A stretch of DNA of 62,000 nt. Source: Acanthaster planci. Its lineage: Eukaryota; Echinodermata; Asteroidea; Valvatida; Acanthasteridae. Shown piece after piece: positions 41,401 to 43,993 of this stretch. Location of the stretch: assembly GCF_001949145.1 (NCBI RefSeq), contig NW_019091365.1, forward strand, positions 1,508,159-1,570,158, given 5' to 3'. Numbering within the stretch: the stretch's first letter is position 1; every line of letters begins with the position of its first letter. The notes under the pieces were generated by a model, which ran no database searches, had not been told where the DNA came from, and was given only the letters and a program-made list of their open reading frames with translations. The position numbers were made by a program, and so were the translations under genes.

Positions 41401-43993
41401 TACATCGTTAAAGATCAGTATGAAAAGGCTATTCCTTACTTCAACGCGGCGGGTAGGATCAAAATGAGTTGTTTCTGTGAGCCCCTTACCCTCCCCCACC
41501 TACCAAGAGTGGGATACTCAGGACTTTGCTTCCTTAAACACTAAAAGTGCTCGGAGGGTGGACCATCTTATAGCAGGGAACTCCCCAAAGAACTAGCTGT
41601 CCCCTGCCCAATCTTTTTTAAACCAGGCATGCATGTACATGTAAAGACAACCCTGTATAGTTCAATGTGAACTTTCCACTCATCTAACTCTTGGTTTTGT
41701 TATTACAGTCATTTGAAGTCTGTTAATAATAAAAAAAAACATGTTTAATTGCCAGGTGAGACACTATACAAACTGGGCCTGATGGATCGTTCCCTGGAAT
41801 CCCTAAACACATCCATGCTGCAGTACTATGTGAAGCAAGGCCGGTTAGCAGATGCCCATCATGTCCTGGAGCGGGTCATCACGGCCCAGTTTGTCACCGA
41901 GGACATGTTCGTCACGCTGGACCAGCTGGACGAACGTCTTCTCGGAGACCAGAGACCAAACAGACCCTTCCAGCACACCCTGGACTACGCTCTTCAAAAG
42001 CAAGTGTTACCTTATTTCTTAGAAATGAACAACACAGAAACATTCACCTTATTAACTCCTTACTTAAATTTTGTCTCCCAATAGGAAAGAATCTTGGTTG
42101 TGTGGTTAGAATTTTTCCACATACGAAATAGTTCTCAATTCCAACAGCTCTGAAGCCTTTGGTGGCTTGTAGCTTTTCACGTTTAGTTGGGATGTATTTC
42201 CTGTTAATAGTACAGCTGCAAGTAAAATATGCAGTGTGAACCACCATCAGCCAGAAGATTGGAAGTGAAGATAGGGGAAACGCTATAGTCCTCTGGGAAG
42301 CTGTGACAGGTGTTTTTGAAGTAAACCAGAAAAATGAATCCGTTTTTCAGATGAGTGGATGCAGTCTTGTCACTGATCGAGAACCTTTCTGTTTATCATG
42401 TTGCGATCAGATTTCCCAGCAGCATGCGTGTCTTGGGTAGAAAGCTTGTACTCTTGGCAAGAGAGGGTGGGGCAGAGGCCCTGCTGGACATCATCAGGAA
42501 GAACCCAGATGGGAAAGATCCGCAGCTGTACATGTACGCCTACAAGACATTCGTGGAGAATGGCCACCGAGACGAAGGTCAGAAGATACTACTGGCTGCT
42601 GCTGAGCTGTTCCCCGATGATGTGGTGAGCACAGCTGGCATCATCTAATCCTGCACCTGCATCTTTAACCCTGATCAGATTTTCTCGATTTATCAGTTAC
42701 TGAGAATACCACTCAAGTCTTAAGAAAATAGTAAAAAGTCTTGTACAGCATTGAGTTTCCTGTTTTTGACCCACTAACATACTTCTATGTTAGGCACCAG
42801 GCAGAGAGTAATTGTTTTTAGTATCCTGATTTGACAGATTAGACAAATTCCTGAGTGATGCATTTATCTAGAATAGTATAAGTCTACAATAATGTATGTA
42901 AGAATGCTAAAAGGGGACACCGTGCAGTATAATGTATAGTTGGAGCTCCACAACATTGAACAGCAGAAGTTTAGACCTCATAAGCTCATATCAGAGCTCA
43001 GCTGGTCTCAGAAACTACATAGGCCTGATATAGGACTGGGTTATAATGAGTGAGTGCTGCTAAGCTGAATATTCAAATATCTATTTAAAAATTCAATATT
43101 CAGAGGTGACAGTGAATGAAATGTAAGGGGGAAAATCAGTTATGCGGTTACAGAAATGCATTCTAAAAGCATATTTCCAGGTGTTATGAGTAAACGTGAA
43201 GTCAGCCGATGAGCACCAGCTGTGGGGCCAATTTCATAGAGCTGCTTAAGCACAAAATTTGCTTAAGCAGGAAAAAACTTTGCTTAATAAACAAAGGTTA
43301 CCAGCTTAAACTCTCTCTGATTGTCATGCTAACCAAAAAACAAGCTAAATACAATCTCAAAACAATACACATCACATGGAGTTTGGGCTGGTTACCTGAT
43401 TTATCGAGTAAGGTTTTTTCGCGCTTAAGGACATTTTGTGCTTAAGCAGCTCTATGAAATTGGCCTCAGCTGCAAGACTGTCTGATTACTTTGATCAACA
43501 GATCATACTCGAAAATCTGGCCAAGTGTCATGGGTTTTACAAGCGTTACCCTGAAGCCGTGGCGGTCATGCAGCAGCTTTTAGCTATCCAACCTGGAGAC
43601 ATGGATCTGATGATCCTGGGAGCCAACTTGCTCGCCATGAACAGCCAGCTGCAGGAATCTAGGGAGAAGTTGCTAGCAGCACGACAAGTTGCTGCCGAGA
43701 ACGAGGACCAAGGAAATGTGGATAGGGTAGGAGTAGAGGTTCTTACTTTTTGACTTTTATGTGAATTGTTTCTTTTTGTTTTAATTGAATATAAATGGGC
43801 TGTTTATTCACCCAATTATGTTTTTCATTTCTTTCCCTTAACTTACATTACCTTTTTACACTCAACATATTCTCATTTATTCACTTTTAGTTTTTTTCTA
43901 TTTTAATCTGAAAATAATATATTTCTATCTCTCCAGGTAACATCCATTTTGAAGAATATTGATGAAATTATTGCTTCGCAATGTAACACATAG
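11350..43993 (+). CDS. NPHP3-like: DUF4062-NACHT-TPR protein, nephrocystin-3-like (whole gene)
   Basis: A multi-exon gene of about 1,300 codons (human NPHP3 is about 1,330). Proposed exons: 11350-11487, 11962-12093, 12667-12843, 13468-13611, 14100-14376, 14929-15036, 15754-15983, 16340-16606, 16938-17005, 17879-17960, 18708-18847, 19005-19116, 19331-19467, 31251-31416, 31769-31864, 32647-32795, 33351-33438, 34134-34295, 34806-34934, 35473-35676, 41341-41452, 41756-42003, 42355-42624, 43470-43726, 43937-43993. Domain order: DUF4062 (residues about 12-200), NACHT-type P-loop NTPase (about 280-500, Walker A GDPGSGKT, Walker B VVFVVDALD), a winged-helix-like region (about 500-720), then TPR repeats to the end. 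The start ATG at 11350 has a strong context (A at -3, G at +4). Introns not described separately hold nothing I recognise. In vertebrates NPHP3 is a ciliary protein; in invertebrates this architecture is often multicopy, so ciliary versus other (for example immune) roles cannot be decided from sequence. Confidence 0.75.
11962..12093 (+). CDS. NPHP3-like: NPHP3-like exon 2: DUF4062
   Basis: 44 codons from an acceptor CCCACAG to a donor GTATTT, phase 0 on both sides. It contains 'PVDMRWGITSDHSK' and 'CLRELDRSDMIVGFFGQ', the D-x-R-W-G-[IV]-T and C-L-x-E-[IL] blocks that define DUF4062. Confidence 0.8.
12667..12843 (+). CDS. NPHP3-like: NPHP3-like exon 3: DUF4062
   Basis: 59 codons, phase 0 at both ends. 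It opens RYGW, completing the 'GFFGQRYGW' motif across the splice, and contains 'RSVTELEFLHGHLN', the S-V-T-E-x-E block, and 'ASFFFRDK'. The donor is GTCCTT, weaker than its neighbours. Confidence 0.8.
13468..13611 (+). CDS. NPHP3-like: NPHP3-like exon 4
   Basis: 48 codons, acceptor GAGCAG, donor GTAAAT, phase 0. It is rich in charged residues ('YDDQKLKEYEAAGDEGSARK', 'LKRRVMATEDK'), as expected for the variable linker in the second half of DUF4062. Confidence 0.75.
14100..14376 (+). CDS. NPHP3-like: NPHP3-like exon 5: DUF4062 end and first half of the P-loop
   Basis: 92 codons plus one base. The acceptor is GGCAG at 14095-14099. It carries 'YIGGEKYLETVDNHV' and finishes with 'HLLIIGDPG', where the last glycine codon is split by the intron (one base here, two at 14929). 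Confidence 0.8.
14929..15036 (+). CDS. NPHP3-like: NPHP3-like exon 6: Walker A
   Basis: It joins exon 5 in phase to give GDPGSGKT, a complete Walker A nucleotide-binding loop, followed by 'CLLGNWLIRHQERFPEDVV' and 'HVVGCSSSSTS'. The acceptor is AACAG (14924-14928) and the donor GTGAGC, leaving one base over. Confidence 0.8.
15754..15983 (+). CDS. NPHP3-like: NPHP3-like exon 7: NACHT core with Walker B
   Basis: It reads 'VKNLLQRLCNDVEDALFDF' after completing a split serine codon, then 'RQTLNVLVSKATKRN' and 'RVVFVVDALDMIEKAGK'. The hydrophobic strand followed by D-A-L-D is the Walker B element of STAND-type NTPases (about residues 383-392). Acceptor TTACAG, donor GTGAAG, phase 0 at the end. 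Confidence 0.85.
16340..16606 (+). CDS. NPHP3-like: NPHP3-like exon 8: NACHT C-terminal half
   Basis: 89 codons, phase 0. 'WLPKLLPDAAHLILSTVSS' is the sensor-like strand typical after Walker B (W-L-P ... hhhST), followed by 'LEMVPLSEDLQSEI' and 'LTENPLYLMILLK', the N-P-L-[FY]-L helix conserved in NACHT and related ATPases. Confidence 0.85.
16938..17005 (+). CDS. NPHP3-like: NPHP3-like exon 9
   Basis: A short exon from acceptor TCTCAG to donor GTAGGT, leaving two bases over. It reads 'ELCSFGSFFELDDYIDSLL', continuing the helical region after the N-P-L-Y-L motif. Confidence 0.7.
17879..17960 (+). CDS. NPHP3-like: NPHP3-like exon 10
   Basis: It completes a split serine codon and reads 'VKDLFVKFLKRLEKDY' and 'KQDLVKE'. 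Acceptor CGTAG, donor GTGTGC (not ideal), phase 0 at the end. The surrounding introns (17006-17878, 17961-18707) show no genes or recognised repeats. Confidence 0.7.
18708..18847 (+). CDS. NPHP3-like: NPHP3-like exon 11: winged-helix-like segment
   Basis: It reads 'CCLLVARRGLSEGEIKRIL' then 'FAMNEFVIERSGLYV', the G-L-[ST]-E-x-E-[IL] pattern of the winged-helix region that follows NACHT domains. Acceptor TATCAG, donor GTGAGT, leaving two bases over. Confidence 0.8.
19005..19116 (+). CDS. NPHP3-like: NPHP3-like exon 12
   Basis: It completes a split valine codon and continues 'LAYSELAEAVRQHFC' and 'RLVADHFLDAFK', helices that usually precede the TPR array. Acceptor TTTGCAG, donor GTACGA, phase 0. 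Confidence 0.75.
19331..19467 (+). CDS. NPHP3-like: NPHP3-like exon 13
   Basis: It reads 'RILNELPWLLYKLGANDQL' and 'CLLNLAMFRALF', ending in the first two bases of an arginine codon. The E-L-P-W-x-L motif is typical of NPHP3-like proteins just before the TPRs. The following intron runs 11.8 kb to 31251 and is filled by two nested retrotransposons. Confidence 0.8.
19728..19956 (-). pseudogene. DIRS tyrosine recombinase, N-terminal fragment
   Basis: The minus strand reads MAAQGRRLSTRKIYDSRI, then 'FASWCKEQ', 'AVADFQLHLLKSGLQVSTI' and 'NYWSAVAAIY', ending 'FEDGSDISNN'. This is the SAM-like core-binding domain seen at the start of DIRS and Ngaro recombinases (pattern: S-T-x-x-x-Y ... F-x-x-W-C ... 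V-A-D-F-L-x-x-L ... S-A-[IV]). The reading then loses resemblance, so the catalytic R...H-x-x-R...Y part is missing. It would have mediated integration of the circular DNA intermediate. Confidence 0.65.
20013..20528. repeat. Inverted repeat with 28-bp perfect arms
   Basis: 20013-20040 and 20501-20528 are exact reverse complements over 28 bases, with a 460-base loop between. The right arm is native DIRS sequence on the minus strand; the left arm is the same sequence turned round. It may be a fold-back duplication, or an internal complementary region of the kind known in DIRS elements. Confidence 0.7.
20305..21198 (-). pseudogene. DIRS RNase H and C-terminal extension
   Basis: The minus frame opens with 'FHALQLILPYVKEKNVLVR', then 'SDNSTAVAYINHQGGSRSP' and 'FHVAGPDNAIANALSRG', the second and third blocks of DIRS-type RNase H. 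The first aspartate block, 'VVITTDTSSHSWG', is in another frame of the overlapping region 21568-20762, so at least one frameshift separates them. A third frame (20885-20493) reads 'HIDLFTSPTNTQLPTF' and 'YAFPPISLIPTVL', the conserved extension that follows RNase H in these elements. Confidence 0.7.
21540..22301 (-). pseudogene. DIRS reverse transcriptase
   Basis: The frame 22301-21762 contains 'GDRPIINLKPINKYIRPKKF' and 'WASTIDLQDAYLHIPIH', the first catalytic aspartate block, then 'SQVYEFRALPF'. After a frameshift the minus strand around 21780-21690 reads 'LDVLIFQYLDDWLIVSRTLE', supplying the Y-L-D-D active site. The motif order and spacing are those of DIRS-group RTs. The enzyme would copy the element RNA into DNA; this copy is broken by the frameshift. 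Confidence 0.75.
22380..23845 (-). pseudogene. DIRS gag-like region
   Basis: Two overlapping minus frames, 23845-23125 and 22823-22380 with an intermediate one at 23010-22714. The first is rich in Pro, Ser and charged residues ('KAKKKRHSKQGERSPEPW'), as in DIRS gag; the others carry 'LASSTHLQ' and 'SRLQDLPLSGKDLFAGKFLE', a segment that commonly precedes the RT in DIRS elements. The apparent start codon at 23910 belongs to the BEL/Pao LTR, not to gag. The gag start must be sought at 30141 onward. Confidence 0.55.
23846..23850. repeat. Target-site duplication CGGTC (left)
   Basis: CGGTC directly precedes the left BEL/Pao LTR and recurs directly after the right LTR at 30136-30140. Joining the flanks at this pentamer restores continuous DIRS sequence. 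Confidence 0.75.
23851..24117 (-). repeat. BEL/Pao 3' LTR
   Basis: The long terminal repeat at the left end of the minus-strand BEL/Pao element. On the plus strand it runs TCTTCTGCCC ... GGGCAGAACA, so on the element's own strand it begins TGTTCTGCCC and ends GGGCAGAAGA, with near-perfect terminal inversion. I count roughly 19 differences by eye against the right copy over about 268 bases (about 93% identity). Confidence 0.8.
24208..24555 (-). pseudogene. BEL/Pao DUF5641-like C-terminal segment
   Basis: The minus frame reads 'YRVYMFWERWKREYIMNLQE', 'LNLQQGDVVLMKDPQAKRNE' and 'WPMGLITKTFPSEDQRVRK'. W-x-R-W-x-x-E-Y ... L-Q-x-R-x-K-W and G-D-V-V-L-[ML]-K-D ... W-x-x-G-x-[IV] are the standard landmarks of the domain that follows the integrase core in BEL/Pao polyproteins. 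It ends 90 bases before the LTR, as expected. Confidence 0.8.
24780..25345 (-). pseudogene. BEL/Pao integrase
   Basis: The minus strand, across frame changes, gives a zinc-binding part with 'FHEKVWHQGRHLTEGAARAA' and 'NCVTCRRLRGKQ' (H...H...C-x-x-C), then the catalytic core 'YIGLDVFGPWYI', 'MATRGVHIEVIKAIDTSSFL' and 'LRSDCGTNFTGACKELG'. The two aspartates are present. The third acidic residue lies beyond a frameshift near 24850. It would have inserted the element DNA. Confidence 0.75.
25396..26151 (-). pseudogene. BEL/Pao RNase H end and connector
   Basis: The frame 26151-25801 contains 'FYVYVHNRVQQIR' and 'HYVPTEHNPADYATRALPA', the H-x-P-[ST]-x-x-N-P-A-D block that ends the RNase H-like domain. 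The frame 25794-25396 contains 'LIKLHPFIDKDDLLRVGGRL', the connector that leads to integrase in BEL/Pao elements. A frame change separates the two. Confidence 0.75.
26111..27546 (-). pseudogene. BEL/Pao reverse transcriptase and Pao domain
   Basis: The large frame 27004-26111 (297 codons) includes 'HFYVDDGLKSFPSVDEA', the Y-V-D-D active site, 'VQRSLGLQWDLSADAFTF' and 'FDLLGFAALVSIQGHSIL' of the Pao retrotransposon domain, then 'LELCVFCDASTKAIGVVSYL', the first RNase H aspartate, and 'IPRLELGAAVLAV'. Upstream pieces in other frames (27539-27351 and around 27200-27050) carry the RT start and 'RIVFDSSSQHDKVSLNDVL'. At least two frameshifts break the enzyme. Confidence 0.85.
27590..28209 (-). pseudogene. 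BEL/Pao aspartic protease (DUF1758-like)
   Basis: The frame 28209-27880 reads 'KKVYVMLDDQSNHSLARSSF' and the frame 27859-27590 reads 'MMLGRDVIQAHKVRSQCNEP' and 'APFAQCLDMGWVVIGDVCLG'. The L-D-[DT]-x-S-x-x-x-[FL] start and the L-[IL]-G-x-D-x ... G-W-V-[IV]-x-G-x-x-C-L-G end match the protease of BEL/Pao elements. A frameshift lies between the two pieces. Confidence 0.7.
28420..29811 (-). pseudogene. BEL/Pao gag
   Basis: The likely start is the minus-strand ATG at about 29811, giving MSAQGSGDLQNLE and an Ala-rich coiled-coil-like stretch 'ISLAAAEACAKAEA'. The frame breaks at about 29670 and resumes as the 340-codon frame 29669-28647, which begins 'RADYTKHQNAMKVERARLDA' and includes 'YRAWKASFHNV' and 'LTRWLGRKSLWHAARIRAV'. 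Past another shift, 'SYLKEHAICFRCCAST' and 'HQAKECKAAVHC' at about 28520-28420 form zinc-knuckle-like cysteine clusters. It would package the element RNA. Confidence 0.8.
29868..30135 (-). repeat. BEL/Pao 5' LTR
   Basis: The partner of 23851-24117, about 93% identical by eye. It ends about 57 bases before the gag start, leaving room for a primer-binding site, though I could not match one to a tRNA from memory. The stray ORF at 29927-29721 is an accidental frame through this LTR. Confidence 0.8.
30136..30140. repeat. Target-site duplication CGGTC (right)
   Basis: The second copy of the pentamer flanking the BEL/Pao element. Confidence 0.75.
30141..31000 (-). mobile_element. DIRS 5' region with degenerate subrepeats
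   Basis: DIRS sequence on the far side of the BEL/Pao insertion. In it, related short units of the form CACTCAAGCGGNTAGGCC occur at about 30345, 30393, 30418, 30493 and 30543. No long open frame continues gag cleanly across the junction: the frame of the 23845 gag ORF meets a TAG just upstream. The right boundary with intron DNA is not visible. Confidence 0.4.
31251..31416 (+). CDS. NPHP3-like: NPHP3-like exon 14
   Basis: Acceptor TTATTGCAG. The first base completes the arginine codon left by exon 13, then 'DQHKYDLVDYWNSTGASG' and 'MYMKALDEQ'. Two in-phase donors exist: after 31347 (GTAGCA) and after 31416 (GTTTGA). I prefer the longer form because it adds a hydrophilic 23-codon linker and joins exon 15 naturally, but both are possible and could be alternative forms. 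Confidence 0.7.
31769..31864 (+). CDS. NPHP3-like: NPHP3-like exon 15: TPR start
   Basis: 32 codons, acceptor AAGTAG, donor GTGAGT, phase 0. It reads 'LVSLVGNISDFLEESGY' and 'LEPLLQRAIRML', a helix pair with the spacing of a TPR unit (A...Y...A-x-x-x-x-x-R-A-[IL]). Confidence 0.75.
32647..32795 (+). CDS. NPHP3-like: NPHP3-like exon 16: TPR
   Basis: It reads 'FCHNHLARFYADVDRFEDAL' followed by 'IHERLLALKEK', a typical TPR (N-x-L-A-x-x-Y ... Y/F-x-x-A-L). Acceptor TTTCAG, donor GTAAGT, leaving two bases over. Confidence 0.8.
33351..33438 (+). CDS. NPHP3-like: NPHP3-like exon 17: TPR
   Basis: It completes a lysine codon and reads 'TVNNMGFVHLKLGNNDK', the first helix of a TPR. Acceptor TTGAAG, donor GTAGGT, phase 0. 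Confidence 0.75.
34134..34295 (+). CDS. NPHP3-like: NPHP3-like exon 18: TPR
   Basis: 54 codons, phase 0. 'ALDFFQQALTLHKECL' completes the previous TPR, and 'TNNVGSVLAVMGHYDEAAEV' with 'LQRSLE' forms the next. Acceptor GTTCAG, donor GTAAGT. Confidence 0.85.
34806..34934 (+). CDS. NPHP3-like: NPHP3-like exon 19
   Basis: It reads 'IYEELYFDSLPPDVGGTLLN' then 'LAKCHVRNPNK' and 'EEVQATYQRY'. The strongest-looking donor (GTATGT after 34930) leaves two bases over and leads to a stop in the next exon; the next GT (GTGCAG after 34934) restores phase 0 and an open reading into exon 20, so I chose it. Confidence 0.65.
35473..35676 (+). CDS. NPHP3-like: NPHP3-like exon 20: TPR
   Basis: 68 codons, acceptor GTGTAG, donor GTAAGA, phase 0. 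It contains 'FWFQLSRAIEIRANAYGRNH' and 'VAQVLTTYGSYMLRLKQVDE' followed by 'ALDMYLEALDIY', one and a half TPR units with the R-x-H-P-[ED]-V-A spacer common to NPHP3-like and kinesin-light-chain-type TPRs. Confidence 0.85.
36790..37845 (+). mobile_element. LINE fragment D, 5' portion: endonuclease and linker
   Basis: A plus-strand non-LTR retrotransposon inside the intron 35677-41340. With stops it reads 'FRKVVDTLVTKRVYLYYVQE' and 'SRWKGVTYKF' (the C-V-Q-E-x-R-W-K-G block of the endonuclease) near 36810-36910, then 'GDLIGHVGAVADGYEGMRGG' and 'YSSGRCNSAIDLLMLRKG' in the frame 37169-37441, and a linker ending 'YLEAKQM' at 37845. Stops and frameshifts make it inactive. Confidence 0.7.
37846..39119. 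mobile_element. 1.27-kb insertion splitting LINE fragment D
   Basis: Non-LINE sequence lies between two adjoining parts of the LINE linker ('EAKQM' before and 'AQNAKRREFAAE' after). AGATG stands immediately left (37841-37845) and at the right end (39120-39124), which looks like a 5-bp target-site duplication. I see no terminal inverted repeat and no recognisable coding sequence. Near its left end are inverted copies of a CCATATGGAATTG-like motif. Class unknown. Confidence 0.5.
39120..41075 (+). mobile_element. LINE fragment D, 3' portion: reverse transcriptase
   Basis: It continues the LINE linker ('DVTGVSCVKDEDGNILIVKV'), then degenerate RT: 'RDIKPLEQAIKVLERIF' near 39630-39680, 'QLGFMPGRGTTNAIFIVQQ' near 39740-39800, and the frame 39850-40110 with 'DQVPREVVRWALRKWGVEEW' and 'VKVGVHQGSVPSLLLFAIV'. 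The catalytic Y-A-D-D segment at about 40120 reads 'NTDDLVLIAE', with the first residues altered. The frame 40134-40769 contains 'LKVNAGKTKVM', a cysteine/histidine-rich insert and 'FCYPGDMLNAEGGGDAAVE'; the terminal part reads 'GCKTWPARVGHVQQLERAKM' and 'RWMYGVSLADKL'. An AT-rich 3' tail with TAATGATAATG follows. Confidence 0.75.
41341..41452 (+). CDS. NPHP3-like: NPHP3-like exon 21: TPR
   Basis: Acceptor TGTACAG, donor GTAGGA, leaving one base over. It reads 'AAYGPEGSETTMVQENVALA' then 'YIVKDQYEKAIPYFNAA', a TPR unit. Confidence 0.8.
41756..42003 (+). CDS. NPHP3-like: NPHP3-like exon 22: TPR
   Basis: It completes a glycine codon and reads 'ETLYKLGLMDRSLESLNTSM', 'YVKQGRLADAHHVLERVI' and 'LDQLDERLLGDQRPNRPF', ending 'LDYALQKQ' before GTGTTA. 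Two TPR-like helix pairs. The downstream junction is problematic (see exon 23). Confidence 0.8.
42355..42624 (+). CDS. NPHP3-like: NPHP3-like exon 23, boundaries uncertain
   Basis: The open frame reads 'DAVLSLIENLSVYHVAIRF', 'RKLVLLAREGGAEALLDII' and 'YAYKTFVENGHRDEGQKILL', ending 'ELFPDDV' before GTGAGC; it is clearly TPR-like coding sequence. The best acceptor (TTTTTCAG at 42343-42350) would put a TGA (42352-42354) in this frame. The only acceptor in phase with exon 22 is AG at 42380-42381, starting the exon at 42382. A micro-exon or an assembly indel is an alternative. The start given is the limit of the open frame. Confidence 0.6.
43223..43468. mobile_element. MITE at a splice acceptor
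   Basis: A 246-bp element with terminal inverted repeats: the left end TGGGGCCAATTTCATAGAGC and the right end, read in reverse complement, TGAGGCCAATTTCATAGAGC; the inverted match continues through CTTAAGCACAAAAT. It is flanked by GCTG on both sides (43219-43222 and 43469-43472), a likely 4-bp target-site duplication. There is no coding capacity. I remember this terminus from repeats in several marine deuterostome genomes. Its right end lies directly against the next exon. Confidence 0.75.
43470..43726 (+). CDS. NPHP3-like: NPHP3-like exon 24: TPR, start uncertain
   Basis: The coding frame is 'AARLSDYFDQQIILENLAKC', 'FYKRYPEAVAVMQQLLAIQP', 'LMILGANLLAMNSQLQE' and 'SREKLLAARQVAAENEDQ', ending at donor GTAGGA, phase 0. 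The obvious acceptor is CTCAG at 43465-43469, made jointly by the MITE end and its target duplication, but it requires one base left over from exon 23, which ends in phase 0. Starting instead at an AG inside the MITE (exon from 43430) keeps phase 0 and reads 13 MITE-derived codons first. Confidence 0.65.
43937..43993 (+). CDS. NPHP3-like: NPHP3-like exon 25: C-terminus and stop
   Basis: Acceptor CTCTCCAG. It reads 'VTSILKNIDEIIASQCNT' and stops at TAG 43991-43993, phase 0 with exon 24. Confidence 0.75.
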   Translation, partial: VTSILKNIDEIIASQCNT

